In this document: positions 23,364 to 30,972 of the stretch, piece by piece
Layout of the letters: each line of letters opens with the position of its first letter
How positions within the stretch are numbered: the stretch's first letter is position 1
DNA from: Bacillota bacterium
GTDB lineage: Bacteria > Bacillota > Clostridia > Lachnospirales > Lachnospiraceae
Assembly (NCBI GenBank): GCA_023411225.1
Contig: JAEYPA010000148.1
Location: forward strand, 1 to 31,696
Length of the DNA: 31,696 bases
Direction: 5' to 3'
Made by a program: the position numbers and the translations under genes
The notes under the pieces: model-generated
Told to the model about the DNA's origin: nothing
The model's input: only the letters and a program-made list of their open reading frames with translations
Databases searched by the model: none

Positions 23364-24029
23364 TTAGATATTTTCTATTTTTTGCCCTAATTCAATCAGA
23401 TTAGATGCAATAAAATCTGGTTTACTTCCAAGTCGATCCATAGGTTTATGTAGTCGGTTAAGCCAGCCTACTTTAAATCCATAAGATTTTGATCCTGCTA
23501 CATCCCAACCATTTGATGAAATGAAAAGAATTTCTTCTTTTTCAAAACCTAATCTTTTGGCCGCTAAATCATATGCATCAGGTACCGGTTTGTAAACTTT
23601 AAACTCGTCAACACTTATTATATCATCCAAGTACTTATCCATAGACGTATTTTGGGCTAGTTCATTGAGCATATGAATATTACCATTTGATAAAATTACT
23701 AATTTTCTAGGTCGAAAGATATTCATTGCTTCTATCACTTCTGGATAAAGGTTTAAATGTAAATACTCATTTAAAATCTCATCTACTATTTCTTCATTAT
23801 ACTGTAGTCGAAGTTCCTCTAACGCATAACAAAGTGCATCTTTCGTTAATGACCAGAAATCAGCATATTTATTCATCAACGATCTAATCCATACATAATC
23901 TAGTTGTTTTTGTCTCCATATCTGACTAATCTGAGTACCCTTTCCCGGATACAATCCATTGCATTTTTTCATAACCGAATGCACATCGTACAAAGTACCA
24001 TATGCATCAAATAGAATTGCCTTAATCAT
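23364..24029 (-). CDS. haloacid dehalogenase, type II
   Basis: The 221-residue HAD-superfamily hydrolase closely fits L-2-haloacid dehalogenases. Visible motifs are FDAYGTLYDVHSV with nucleophile Asp8, PGKGTQISQIWRQKQLDYVW, ILSNGN (motif II), the lysine in FKVYKP (motif III) and SSNGWDVAGSKSYGF (motif IV). These enzymes replace the halogen of 2-haloacids with hydroxyl through an ester on the aspartate; natural substrates in anaerobes are uncertain. The ATG at 24029 is preferred over an upstream TTG that lies too close to AGGAG. A LysR gene is divergent and may control it. Confidence 0.92.
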   Translation of the reverse strand: MIKAILFDAYGTLYDVHSVMKKCNGLYPGKGTQISQIWRQKQLDYVWIRSLMNKYADFWSLTKDALCYALEELRLQYNEEIVDEILNEYLHLNLYPEVIEAMNIFRPRKLVILSNGNIHMLNELAQNTSMDKYLDDIISVDEFKVYKPVPDAYDLAAKRLGFEKEEILFISSNGWDVAGSKSYGFKVGWLNRLHKPMDRLGSKPDFIASNLIELGQKIENI

Positions 24030-24053
24030 ATTCAATCACTCCTTTTCATTTAT

Positions 24054-24071
24054 TACTTACAATAGTAAGTA
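24054..24071. promoter_or_regulatory. palindrome between dehalogenase and LysR genes
   Basis: TACTTAC (24054-24060) and GTAAGTA (24065-24071) form a perfect palindrome around four bases, close to the dehalogenase start. It is a candidate LysR-type binding site, by position. Confidence 0.5.
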
Positions 24072-24104
24072 TATCCTCTAATCTCATATTAGTATATTTG
24101 ATAG

Positions 24105-24133
24105 TTGTAATGAATTTAATTATGAATTATAAT
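24105..24133 (+). promoter_or_regulatory. sigma-A promoter of the LysR gene
   Basis: TTGTAA (24105-24110), a 17-base spacer and perfect TATAAT (24128-24133); the ATG follows at 24156, leaving a very short leader. Confidence 0.7.
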
Positions 24134-24155
24134 ATTGATATAGGAGTGATAATAT

Positions 24156-25037
24156 ATGGAAATTAAACAATTAAAAACATTTTCTGCTATCGCAAAAACA
24201 GGAAGTTTCAGTAATGCTTCCGCTATACTCGGCTATGCACAGCCAACGGTTACCACTCATATCAAATTATTAGAAGATGAACTTAAGGTAAAGCTTTTCG
24301 AAAGACTTGGGCATAGAATCAAGCTTACCGAAGAGGGAAAACATTTACTTTATTATGCTGATGATATTTTGAAATTATCTTCCGAGGTCTTGTCTTCTTT
24401 TTCTGAAAGAGACACCGAGACGGGCAAAATAACAATCGGTGCCAATGAGTCTTTTAGCGTTGTCCGCTTGCCCTTAATACTAAAACATTTCATAAACAAA
24501 TACCCAAATGCAGACGTTAATTTAAAGTTTGGGTCAGTTAAAGAGATACATGCGGCATTACAAAATAACGATGTTGATATTGCCTTTTTTTTAACCCGCC
24601 AGATATCTTATTCAGATCTTATTGTAGAAACTTTAATTAAGGAGTCAGTTGTTGCAATTGCTCCTTCCGGTCATCCTCTAACAACAAAAGAGTCCGTAAA
24701 TTTACTTGATTTTGAAAATGAGATATTAATTATTACGCAAGAAGATTGTACTTACCGCGCATTGATTCAAGAACTTATCAATGAGACCAACGTTCATCCC
24801 AAATCCATCATAGGAATTAATAACATTCATGCTATAAAACAGCTTGTAATGAGTGGACTTGGAGTTGCACTTTTACCACGTATTTCAGTAGAATACGAGA
24901 TCGCCCAAAATCTATTAGTTGAAATACCTTGGAAAGAAGCTTCTCTTCCAGTTTATACACAAATCGCATATCATAAAGATAAATGGCTTTCTCCTACAAT
25001 ATTAAGTTTTTTAGAAGAAGCCAGAAAGTTAACCTGA
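24156..25037 (+). CDS. LysR family transcriptional regulator
   Basis: This 293-residue protein has the N-terminal LysR helix-turn-helix (LKTFSAIAKTGSFSNASAIL then GYAQPTVTTHIKLLEDELKV, residues about 6-45) and LFERLGHRIKLTEEG. The C-terminal two-lobed effector-binding domain starts near residue 90 (GKITIGANES). LysR regulators usually control a divergent neighbour, here the haloacid dehalogenase gene, through a co-inducer. The ATG follows AGGAGTGATAAT. The ligand is unknown. Confidence 0.93.
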   Translation: MEIKQLKTFSAIAKTGSFSNASAILGYAQPTVTTHIKLLEDELKVKLFERLGHRIKLTEEGKHLLYYADDILKLSSEVLSSFSERDTETGKITIGANESFSVVRLPLILKHFINKYPNADVNLKFGSVKEIHAALQNNDVDIAFFLTRQISYSDLIVETLIKESVVAIAPSGHPLTTKESVNLLDFENEILIITQEDCTYRALIQELINETNVHPKSIIGINNIHAIKQLVMSGLGVALLPRISVEYEIAQNLLVEIPWKEASLPVYTQIAYHKDKWLSPTILSFLEEARKLT

Positions 25038-25075
25038 TGATTAAGAATTAATCTGATGGAAAAGCCTAAAACCAG

Positions 25076-25104
25076 TTGACATTTTTTATAGAGTTATATA
25101 TATT
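25076..25104 (+). promoter_or_regulatory. sigma-A promoter of the TetR gene
   Basis: Perfect TTGACA (25076-25081), 17 bases, TATATT (25099-25104). Confidence 0.78.
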
Positions 25105-25107
25105 GAA

Positions 25108-25123
25108 TATAACGATTGTTATA
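25108..25123. promoter_or_regulatory. TetR operator candidate 1
   Basis: TATAACGATTGTTATA is a palindrome (6-base arms, GATT centre) at the expected transcription start of the TetR gene. The ATAAC-N4-GTTAT core recurs before the OsmC gene. Confidence 0.7.
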
Positions 25124-25134
25124 CGAGGTGACCA

Positions 25135-25689
25135 ATGAACGAGGTTCAACAGAAGATTATTATTGAAGCTGTAAAATTATTCAGCAATAAGGGATATCAT
25201 GGTACATCTATGCGTGATATCATGAAAGCAGCAGGGTGTACGCAGCCGACCCTTTATTACTATTTTGGTAATAAGCAAGCTTTATTTAAAGAATGCGTGT
25301 TAGGCGAATTTCAAAGAATGATGAATCAAGTCATGGGAGATGCTGATGCTTCGCTGCCAATAAAGGATCTCTATGTTAAAGCAGTCATTAAACGCAAACA
25401 TTTTTCGGATTATCAGAAGCAAGTCTACCGCCTTGCTATTCAGGGCTGGTATCATCTGCTTGGAGATGAAGAGATCGAGGCACAATTATGCGATTGGGTG
25501 AATAAAGTAATTAGTCTGAACAAGGATTATCTGGTAAAGGATATCAGTGATCCAGCCAGACTAAAGACATTTACCGATCTACTGATGCATACCTATTTAA
25601 ATATAACGGAACAGATCATCCTGAAAAATATAGACATTTCAGACGAGGAAATCAACCAGCGATTTACAATGCTTTTTAAGCTCTTTTAA
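25135..25689 (+). CDS. TetR/AcrR family transcriptional regulator
   Basis: The 184-residue protein has the TetR DNA-binding domain: AVKLFSNKGYHGTSMRDIMK then AAGCTQPTLYYYFGNKQALF (about residues 13-52). The remaining helices form the ligand-binding and dimer region. It is preceded by GAGGTGACC and lies between two copies of the same palindrome, one at its own promoter and one at the OsmC promoter 11 bases after its stop. It therefore probably represses itself and osmC-type expression until a ligand, perhaps an oxidant or electrophile, releases it. Confidence 0.93.
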   Translation: MNEVQQKIIIEAVKLFSNKGYHGTSMRDIMKAAGCTQPTLYYYFGNKQALFKECVLGEFQRMMNQVMGDADASLPIKDLYVKAVIKRKHFSDYQKQVYRLAIQGWYHLLGDEEIEAQLCDWVNKVISLNKDYLVKDISDPARLKTFTDLLMHTYLNITEQIILKNIDISDEEINQRFTMLFKLF

Positions 25690-25691
25690 TT

Positions 25692-25720
25692 TTTACCCTG
25701 TATATAACATTCGTTATATA
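25692..25720 (+). promoter_or_regulatory. candidate promoter of the OsmC-type gene
   Basis: TTTACC (25692-25697), 17 bases, TATATA (25715-25720). The -10 lies within operator copy 2. Confidence 0.5.
25701..25720. promoter_or_regulatory. TetR operator candidate 2
   Basis: TATATAACATTCGTTATATA is a perfect palindrome (8-base arms, ATTC centre) sharing ATAAC-N4-GTTAT with copy 1; it overlaps the likely -10 of the OsmC-type gene. Confidence 0.7.
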
Positions 25721-25744
25721 AAATTTTATAAAGGAGAAATTTAT

Positions 25745-26164
25745 ATGTCGAACTTATTAATTAATGTCAAAAGAACAAACCAGAAAGTGCATTTTGAAGG
25801 AGTTTCCGATACAAACTCGGATATAGTAATCCCTTTTGATTATGCGCCACCACTGGGAGATGGTCAAGGTTTTGGAGGATTGGAGTTACTCCTCATGAGC
25901 TTTTCGGGCTGCGTAAGTACTACTGTCGTCTTTCTTCTTGGAAGATTAGGTAAAAAAATTGCCAACTATTCGGCTGTAGTTGAAGGAATTCGAAGTGAGC
26001 AGCCTTTAGCATTAAAAGAGATTCATTTTAATATTTGTATCGAATCAAGTGATATTACGGAAGATGACATGAAAAATGTAATCAAACAGGCTGAAAATAT
26101 CTCTCCTGTATGGCAAGCAGTGAAGAATAATATAACCGTTAAAATGACCTTTGAATTGTTGTAA
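25745..26164 (+). CDS. OsmC family protein
   Basis: The 139-residue protein has the OsmC/Ohr core: PPLGDGQGFGGLELLLMSFS then GCVSTTVVFLLGRLG, with the peroxidatic-type cysteine at Cys56, and a C-terminal alpha/beta half. In typical OsmC/Ohr peroxidases a second, resolving cysteine precedes Pro-Val; here the segment is NISPVWQAV, so Ser120 replaces it. Peroxidase activity by the usual mechanism is therefore doubtful. The ATG follows AAAGGAG. Expression is probably controlled by the TetR protein encoded just upstream. Confidence 0.87.
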   Translation: MSNLLINVKRTNQKVHFEGVSDTNSDIVIPFDYAPPLGDGQGFGGLELLLMSFSGCVSTTVVFLLGRLGKKIANYSAVVEGIRSEQPLALKEIHFNICIESSDITEDDMKNVIKQAENISPVWQAVKNNITVKMTFELL

Positions 26165-26206
26165 AGACTTGGGATATTACATACCACCGTTTTAACATAG
26201 GGCTGC

Positions 26207-26247
26207 AAAACAGGGCTGCACATCCAAGGATGTAACAACCCTGTTTT
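26207..26247 (+). terminator. terminator after the OsmC-type gene
   Basis: AAAACAGGG (26207-26215) pairs with CCCTGTTTT (26239-26247), with inner ACATCC/GGATGT pairing. Confidence 0.7.
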
Positions 26248-26290
26248 ACTGTATTTCAAGACTTTGTCATTTATGTACCAAAGGTAAAAG

Positions 26291-26551
26291 TTATATGCGT
26301 CTTTTGCTGAACTGTTCCGCGCTTTTTAGATATGCAAGAATAAGATTATGGGGACTATCTGAGTTGAACTTAATTGTGGTTGAAAAAGAGTAGATTTGCA
26401 TCAGCTTCACAACCAGATAAAAACCAATTGTAAGACCTGCGATATAATAACCAGTTAGAATGCATAAAATAGAAAAAGAAAAAACAGTACTCGGTACATA
26501 GCTAGTTGTTTCCGAATACTGTTCTAATGGGTAGTAGTGTTGCAAAATCAT
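26291..26551 (-). CDS. doubtful small hydrophobic ORF or gene remnant
   Basis: An 86-codon frame with about two hydrophobic segments (VFSFSILCILTGYYIAGLTI then GFYLVVKLM) and a basic end. No ribosome binding site precedes its ATG. It starts 29 bases after the acetyltransferase stop. It could be a real small membrane protein, a decayed fragment, or chance. I do not recognise a family. Confidence 0.3.
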   Translation of the reverse strand: MILQHYYPLEQYSETTSYVPSTVFSFSILCILTGYYIAGLTIGFYLVVKLMQIYSFSTTIKFNSDSPHNLILAYLKSAEQFSKRRI

Positions 26552-26579
26552 ATAATAAATAGTAAATTTGCCAGTTATT

Positions 26580-27164
26580 TTAGAGCATATACTTTAAATC
26601 GTCCTCTTTTGAGATATTTCTGATCACGCGGCACGGATTTCCGACAGCCAGAGAATTTGCAGGAATACTCTTAACAACTACGCTTCCGGCACCAATCACA
26701 ACTCCGTCTCCAATTGTAACCCCTGCCATAATCGTTACATTTCCACCAATCCAGACATTATTGCCAATGGTGATAGGCCATGCATACTCCAATCCTTCAT
26801 TGCGACGTTCGATATCTAGCGGGTGGCCAGCGGCATATAGGCCACAATTTGGCCCAATAAATACGTTATCTCCAATTATGACATCTGCTCCGTCAAGAAT
26901 TATTAAATTGTAATTGGAATAAAAGTTTTCGCCAAGACTGATTCGATATCCAAAATCACAACGAAACGGCTGCTCAACTAGCAACTTTTTACCTGTCTTT
27001 TTGAGTATTTTTTTTATCAGCTTGTCTCTGCCTGCCATATCAGAGGGCTTAAGTTGATTATATTCATAGCACAGTTCCTGACATTTTGCTCTTTCTAGGC
27101 ATATTTCTTCATCATAATTTGCATTATACAGAATGCCTTTTTGGGCTTTTTCCTTTTCAGTCAT
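26580..27164 (-). CDS. maltose/galactoside-type sugar O-acetyltransferase
   Basis: The 194-residue left-handed beta-helix acyltransferase shows hexapeptide repeats (IIGDNVFIGPN, ITIGNNVWIGGNVTIMAGVT, IGDGVVIGAGSVV). The N-terminal maltose-acetyltransferase domain (EKAQKGILYNANYDEE) is present. The catalytic histidine is His114 in AAGHPLD. It would acetylate a sugar from acetyl-CoA in the cytoplasm. The end, NPCRVIRNISKEDD, is the usual family ending. The ATG follows AAAGGTAG. It lies downstream of the sugar/creatininase operon, beyond a hairpin. Confidence 0.92.
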   Translation of the reverse strand: MTEKEKAQKGILYNANYDEEICLERAKCQELCYEYNQLKPSDMAGRDKLIKKILKKTGKKLLVEQPFRCDFGYRISLGENFYSNYNLIILDGADVIIGDNVFIGPNCGLYAAGHPLDIERRNEGLEYAWPITIGNNVWIGGNVTIMAGVTIGDGVVIGAGSVVVKSIPANSLAVGNPCRVIRNISKEDDLKYML

Positions 27165-27190
27165 TTTTAGACTACCTTTCCAACTAAGGA

Positions 27191-27229
27191 GGCTGTAGTA
27201 TTAAGACAAATATGTCAATAACTACAGCC
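27191..27229 (-). terminator. hairpin between the creatininase operon and the acetyltransferase gene
   Basis: GGCTGTAGT (27191-27199) and ACTACAGCC (27221-27229) are perfect arms. No T-run follows on the minus strand, so it may end or merely process the long operon transcript. Confidence 0.5.
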
Positions 27230-27271
27230 CCAAATCAAGTATTTACAAGTAAAGTATCTTATCAGTAGAAA

Positions 27272-28009
27272 TTATATAATAATCTTCTCCAAGGTTTCTA
27301 ATGTACACTCAACCATGTGTTGTCCAAGTTCCATACTTGTCTCAACAGAGTTTTTAGCAAACCATTCTGTATTTTCCTTGGTGCGCTCCAGATCAACATG
27401 ATTTGGATAGAGAGCATACATAAGGCTTGACTCATATTTTCCTGCATGGTCAAAACCACCGCATTTATGCTGTGCCTCTTTGCTAATCAATGGTATCACC
27501 TTAATATACGAAAAAGGATCATCTCCAGAGCCTAGACTTTCATAATAATCACTATAATCATTGCTGCCCCACCAGCCTCTTCCGCGAGTATCTTCCATAT
27601 ATTCCATGATGACCTTTTTAGCAGCTTTGTGGCATGCAATGGTCATAGGCATTAATCCTCCTTCTTCCGTCTGATGATGAGCAACACAGTAAATATTTTT
27701 AACACCACCATAGACCAGGGATTTCAAAATGCAATAAATATACTGTTCGTATGTATCTACATCAACATGTATCGTACCGCTCTCCGGACCGGCTACGGCA
27801 TAACTGGCAACACCATACCAAATAGGCGGACATACCACAATTTCCTTTTTTTTCTCCAATTCACGCATTATGCCATTAATTACCATGGTATCCGTTCCAC
27901 AGCTTGCATGCAATGCATGATATTCTATCGTACCAATTGGTATAATAAATGGAACTTTTCTATTTTTAGCATCTTCCAGCTCTTTATAAAACATGTCAAC
28001 CATTTGCAT
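27272..28009 (-). CDS. creatininase family amidohydrolase
   Basis: The 245-residue protein shows the creatininase metal site: IPIGTIEYHALHASCGTD gives Glu29, His31 and Asp40 with the spacing of creatininase ligands. GPESGTIHVD and DHAGKYESSLM also fit. The usual second histidine-glutamate region reads AHHQTEEGG (residues 110-118). The family opens cyclic amides or removes formyl groups (for example creatinine, formamides). It lies 21 bases after the M24 gene, last in the transport operon. The true substrate is unknown. Confidence 0.85.
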   Translation of the reverse strand: MQMVDMFYKELEDAKNRKVPFIIPIGTIEYHALHASCGTDTMVINGIMRELEKKKEIVVCPPIWYGVASYAVAGPESGTIHVDVDTYEQYIYCILKSLVYGGVKNIYCVAHHQTEEGGLMPMTIACHKAAKKVIMEYMEDTRGRGWWGSNDYSDYYESLGSGDDPFSYIKVIPLISKEAQHKCGGFDHAGKYESSLMYALYPNHVDLERTKENTEWFAKNSVETSMELGQHMVECTLETLEKIII

Positions 28010-28030
28010 AAAGTGTCACTCCTTTATCAA

Positions 28031-29209
28031 TCAAAACTCAAGTTCGTATAGCTTACCGATTTCCGGTGACATTACATCGCAGCCGCTTTCGGTAACCGCA
28101 ATACCCTTCTCCCACCGTACACCATAGGTATCGGTTGAAATAAAGGTATCTATCTGGAATGTCATATTTGGCTTAAGTAAATAATCCGATGTTGTCTCTA
28201 CCCAAGGAGCTTCCACTTCAATTATACCGGTTCCATGTAACGGTCCATATACGAAATTATCCTTAAATCCATTATCCACATAAAATTGATAGAAATTCTT
28301 TGCAATATCTGCTGCAGGCACACCTGCCTTTATCTGTTTCTGAGTCCAGTTATGAGCTTCCAGTCCAAACATTACAACTTCACGTCTTCTGCCTTCCAGT
28401 TTGCCAAGAACAATTGGATATCCGATTGATGCAGAATAACCATCAATTTTTGCAGAAAGATTTAGCTGTACTATATCACCTTTCTGGAATTTTCGATAGG
28501 TTGGTCTTGAAATAGCATGACGGGTAGATGCTTCCGAGAATACATACATAGGTAGTCCTTCATACTCGGCACCATTTTCGTAAACAACTCTCTGTGCCAC
28601 ACCAACCATTTGCAATTCTGTCATTCCAGGCTTAATCTCTTTAATTATCTGCTCGGTTGCAAGCCCCGCAATGCGGTAGCCTTCCCTTAGGCATTTAATT
28701 TCATTCTCTGATTTAATGGAACGAAGTTCAACCATAATTTTGTCTGCACGAACTATTTCTGCCTCCGGAAATGCTTCCTTAATTCCTTCCATAATGATAA
28801 CGGAAGTATCTAGGTAACTAGCAACACCGATGCGAAGCTTCTTTCCAGTTACTCCTATCGCTTTAAATACATCATTATAGGTATCACACTTTAATTCCGG
28901 ATAAGCCGGATCAGCACCTTCCCTATATTCTTTTAAAACAAAGATCTTATCAATCTTAGAACGGTCTTTAGCAAATTCACGACTTTCAGGTCCAACCATC
29001 AATGCCGCATCGCCGTTTGGTGATATTGCTACTCCACACCGTTCAAATAGTGGCCAGAAGCCTGAGAAATATCTTGCATTTGCATAATCTGCCTCATTCG
29101 AATTTACGATAAGTGCATCTAAACCTTCTCGAATTAATATATCTCCTGCTTTTTTTGCTCTTTCCTTATATTCCTCGTAAGGGATATATATTGTTCCATG
29201 TTCAACCAT
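28031..29209 (-). CDS. M24 (creatinase/prolidase-fold) protein with altered metal site
   Basis: The 392-residue protein has an N-terminal creatinase-type domain (about 1-165) and a pita-bread M24 domain. Of the five metal ligands of aminopeptidases, the two Asp positions appear as Asn250 and Ser261 (VQLNLSAKIDGYSAS). His325, an acidic Asp354 and Glu374 are at the others. Loss of the two Asp residues is a creatinase-like trait, and His231 sits where the creatinase catalytic histidine is expected. So it is probably a metal-independent C-N hydrolase rather than a peptidase. It directly precedes a creatininase-family gene. Confidence 0.8.
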   Translation of the reverse strand: MVEHGTIYIPYEEYKERAKKAGDILIREGLDALIVNSNEADYANARYFSGFWPLFERCGVAISPNGDAALMVGPESREFAKDRSKIDKIFVLKEYREGADPAYPELKCDTYNDVFKAIGVTGKKLRIGVASYLDTSVIIMEGIKEAFPEAEIVRADKIMVELRSIKSENEIKCLREGYRIAGLATEQIIKEIKPGMTELQMVGVAQRVVYENGAEYEGLPMYVFSEASTRHAISRPTYRKFQKGDIVQLNLSAKIDGYSASIGYPIVLGKLEGRRREVVMFGLEAHNWTQKQIKAGVPAADIAKNFYQFYVDNGFKDNFVYGPLHGTGIIEVEAPWVETTSDYLLKPNMTFQIDTFISTDTYGVRWEKGIAVTESGCDVMSPEIGKLYELEF

Positions 29210-29242
29210 ATTAAAATCCTCCGTTTAATCCTATGTTAATAG

Positions 29243-29605
29243 TTAATCGCTACAATAACCCGGGGTTGTATAGAAGTTCACAGCCCGAGGCTCTGCTCTT
29301 CCATACTGTGCAATAATATTTACGTCACTTTCCAGAACAATAGCATACTGTTCTCCCATAGTTGGCATATAGCTTCCAAAATCTTTTTTCTCATTGGTAC
29401 GGAAACACCGCACCTTCTCCGCCTGGACCGTTGCTTCAATATCCTTTACTGGCTCTCGATCCGTATAATAAAAAGTAAACTTTATATTGGCATCTTCTTT
29501 CCCTGTATTTAAAATTATGATAGATTCATGTCCAGGGATACTGTTTACGCCTACCGGTGGCAGTTCAGCATCTGGGAAAATCCAGACTTTTTTTCCGTAA
29601 TTCAT
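29243..29605 (-). CDS. sensory rhodopsin transducer (ASRT) family protein
   Basis: The 120-residue protein matches the Anabaena sensory rhodopsin transducer family (PF07100): GKKVWIFPDAELPPVG, GHESIIILNTGKEDANIKFT, FYYTDREPVKD, and ESDVNIIAQYGRAEPRAVN. No rhodopsin is encoded nearby. Family analyses proposed that these beta-sheet proteins bind small molecules such as carbohydrates, which suits its place in a sugar ABC operon. It may be a sensor or a binding subunit, but no partner can be named from sequence. Confidence 0.85.
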   Translation of the reverse strand: MNYGKKVWIFPDAELPPVGVNSIPGHESIIILNTGKEDANIKFTFYYTDREPVKDIEATVQAEKVRCFRTNEKKDFGSYMPTMGEQYAIVLESDVNIIAQYGRAEPRAVNFYTTPGYCSD

Positions 29606-29629
29606 TTTCTATCCTTCCTTTTTCGCTTT

Positions 29630-29959
29630 TTATTCATAATAGAATATCTGCTTCATATCATGGTAGAATTCGCTCTCGGGTGATATGGAGAATTTTTCAA
29701 AGCATGGTTTTGTATGTTTCCACCATTCTAGTGTTACCTCATCCTGTGCCATAATTTTCATGTCGTTTTCATAATTTTCACCGACATATTCAAAATAGGC
29801 AAATACCATATCCTCCTGCAGAAAGATTGAATAATTTCTTAAATTACATCGATGTATCATGTCCAAAACACCGGGCCATGCATTATTATGTAAATTAACA
29901 TATTCCTCAATTTTATCTTTTCTGAGTTTTCCTAACTGTCCAAAAATTATTTTATTCAT
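29630..29959 (-). CDS. L-rhamnose mutarotase family protein
   Basis: The 109-residue protein fits the small ferredoxin-like RhaM family (PF05336). It reads MNKIIFGQLGKLRKDKIEEY then VNLHNNAWPGVLDMIHRCNL, with NYSIFL, FAYFEYVG and TLEWWKHTKPCFE later. RhaM interconverts alpha and beta anomers of L-rhamnose. In operons without other rhamnose genes such proteins may act on a different sugar. It lies between the permease and ASRT-type genes. Confidence 0.88.
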   Translation of the reverse strand: MNKIIFGQLGKLRKDKIEEYVNLHNNAWPGVLDMIHRCNLRNYSIFLQEDMVFAYFEYVGENYENDMKIMAQDEVTLEWWKHTKPCFEKFSISPESEFYHDMKQIFYYE

Positions 29960-30006
29960 AACCTACTCCATTTTAATAATCCCACATAAATCCAATCGGT
30001 AAATTA

Positions 30007-30972
30007 TTAATCTCTCTTTGAGTTGGAATCAATCAGAACAACAATAACCAGAATTATGCCCTTTACAACCCACTGCCAATATGAATTGATGCCTAATAAT
30101 ACCATGATGTTTGAGATAACCTGTAAGAAGAGAGCACCGATTACAATTCCAGCAATACGACCGCGGCCTCCGGTAAGAGAGGTACCACCCAATACACAGA
30201 TTGTCATGACATCAAAAAGAAGATTATCACCCAAGGTAACATTACCTGATAAAGTTTTGGAGGTAAGTCCCAACGCACCAATAGCAGACAGTATGCCACA
30301 CATAACAAATGCAAGAATTGCTATAAAACTAACATTTAAGCCTGATAGTTTCGATGCTTCCTTATTGCCTCCAACTGCATAAAAACTGCGGCCAATCGCT
30401 GTATGTGTCGTAAATATGTAAAGAATAACTGCACATATAATCATCAAAATAACTGCAACTGGTATAATTCCCACTTTTCCAAGCGCCAGTTTTCCGAAGC
30501 TGGATGGCAGTCCCGAAATAGGCAACCCGTCCGAATAGATATAATTTACTCCCTTTAGCATATTCATAATAACCAACGTTGCAATAAAAGATGGTATTTT
30601 TCCATACACAACAAGAGAACCGTTGATTACTCCGATTAATGCAGATGTTACTACGACAATCAATATGCAAACCCAAATTGGCCATCCATTATTTACTGTA
30701 AAACCAGCAAAGAGTATTGATACCATTCCAATGATTGAAGATATGGACATATCCATTTCACCAATTAATATTACAAAGAATTCACCCATTGCTATAATTG
30801 CAACAAACGATGCTTGACGAAGTACATTCATAATATTTGTAGGTGTACGGAAATTGCTGTTTAGGCAGCATATCGCAAATAATGCGACAAATAAGAATGC
30901 TATCATCCAGTCACTAAGCAGTGCCTTGAATCCATCATTATACCTTTTAGACTTTATTTTATAATCACTCAT
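30007..30972 (-). CDS. sugar ABC transporter permease (RbsC/AraH type)
   Basis: The 321-residue protein has about nine hydrophobic helices and family motifs GEFFVILIGEMDMSISSIIG, IPSFIATLVIMNMLKGVNYI and DVMTICVLGGTSLTGGRGRI. These mark the BPD_transp_2 permeases of ribose/arabinose/rhamnose-type importers. It would form the membrane channel with the ATPase encoded upstream (overlap of four bases) and a periplasmic-type binding protein not in this window. Confidence 0.93.
   Translation of the reverse strand: MSDYKIKSKRYNDGFKALLSDWMIAFLFVALFAICCLNSNFRTPTNIMNVLRQASFVAIIAMGEFFVILIGEMDMSISSIIGMVSILFAGFTVNNGWPIWVCILIVVVTSALIGVINGSLVVYGKIPSFIATLVIMNMLKGVNYIYSDGLPISGLPSSFGKLALGKVGIIPVAVILMIICAVILYIFTTHTAIGRSFYAVGGNKEASKLSGLNVSFIAILAFVMCGILSAIGALGLTSKTLSGNVTLGDNLLFDVMTICVLGGTSLTGGRGRIAGIVIGALFLQVISNIMVLLGINSYWQWVVKGIILVIVVLIDSNSKRD

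Noticed and set aside
30362..30685. A 107-codon frame inside the RbsC-like permease gene
   Set aside because: Same-strand shadow in another phase; Cys/Tyr-rich composition without domain features.
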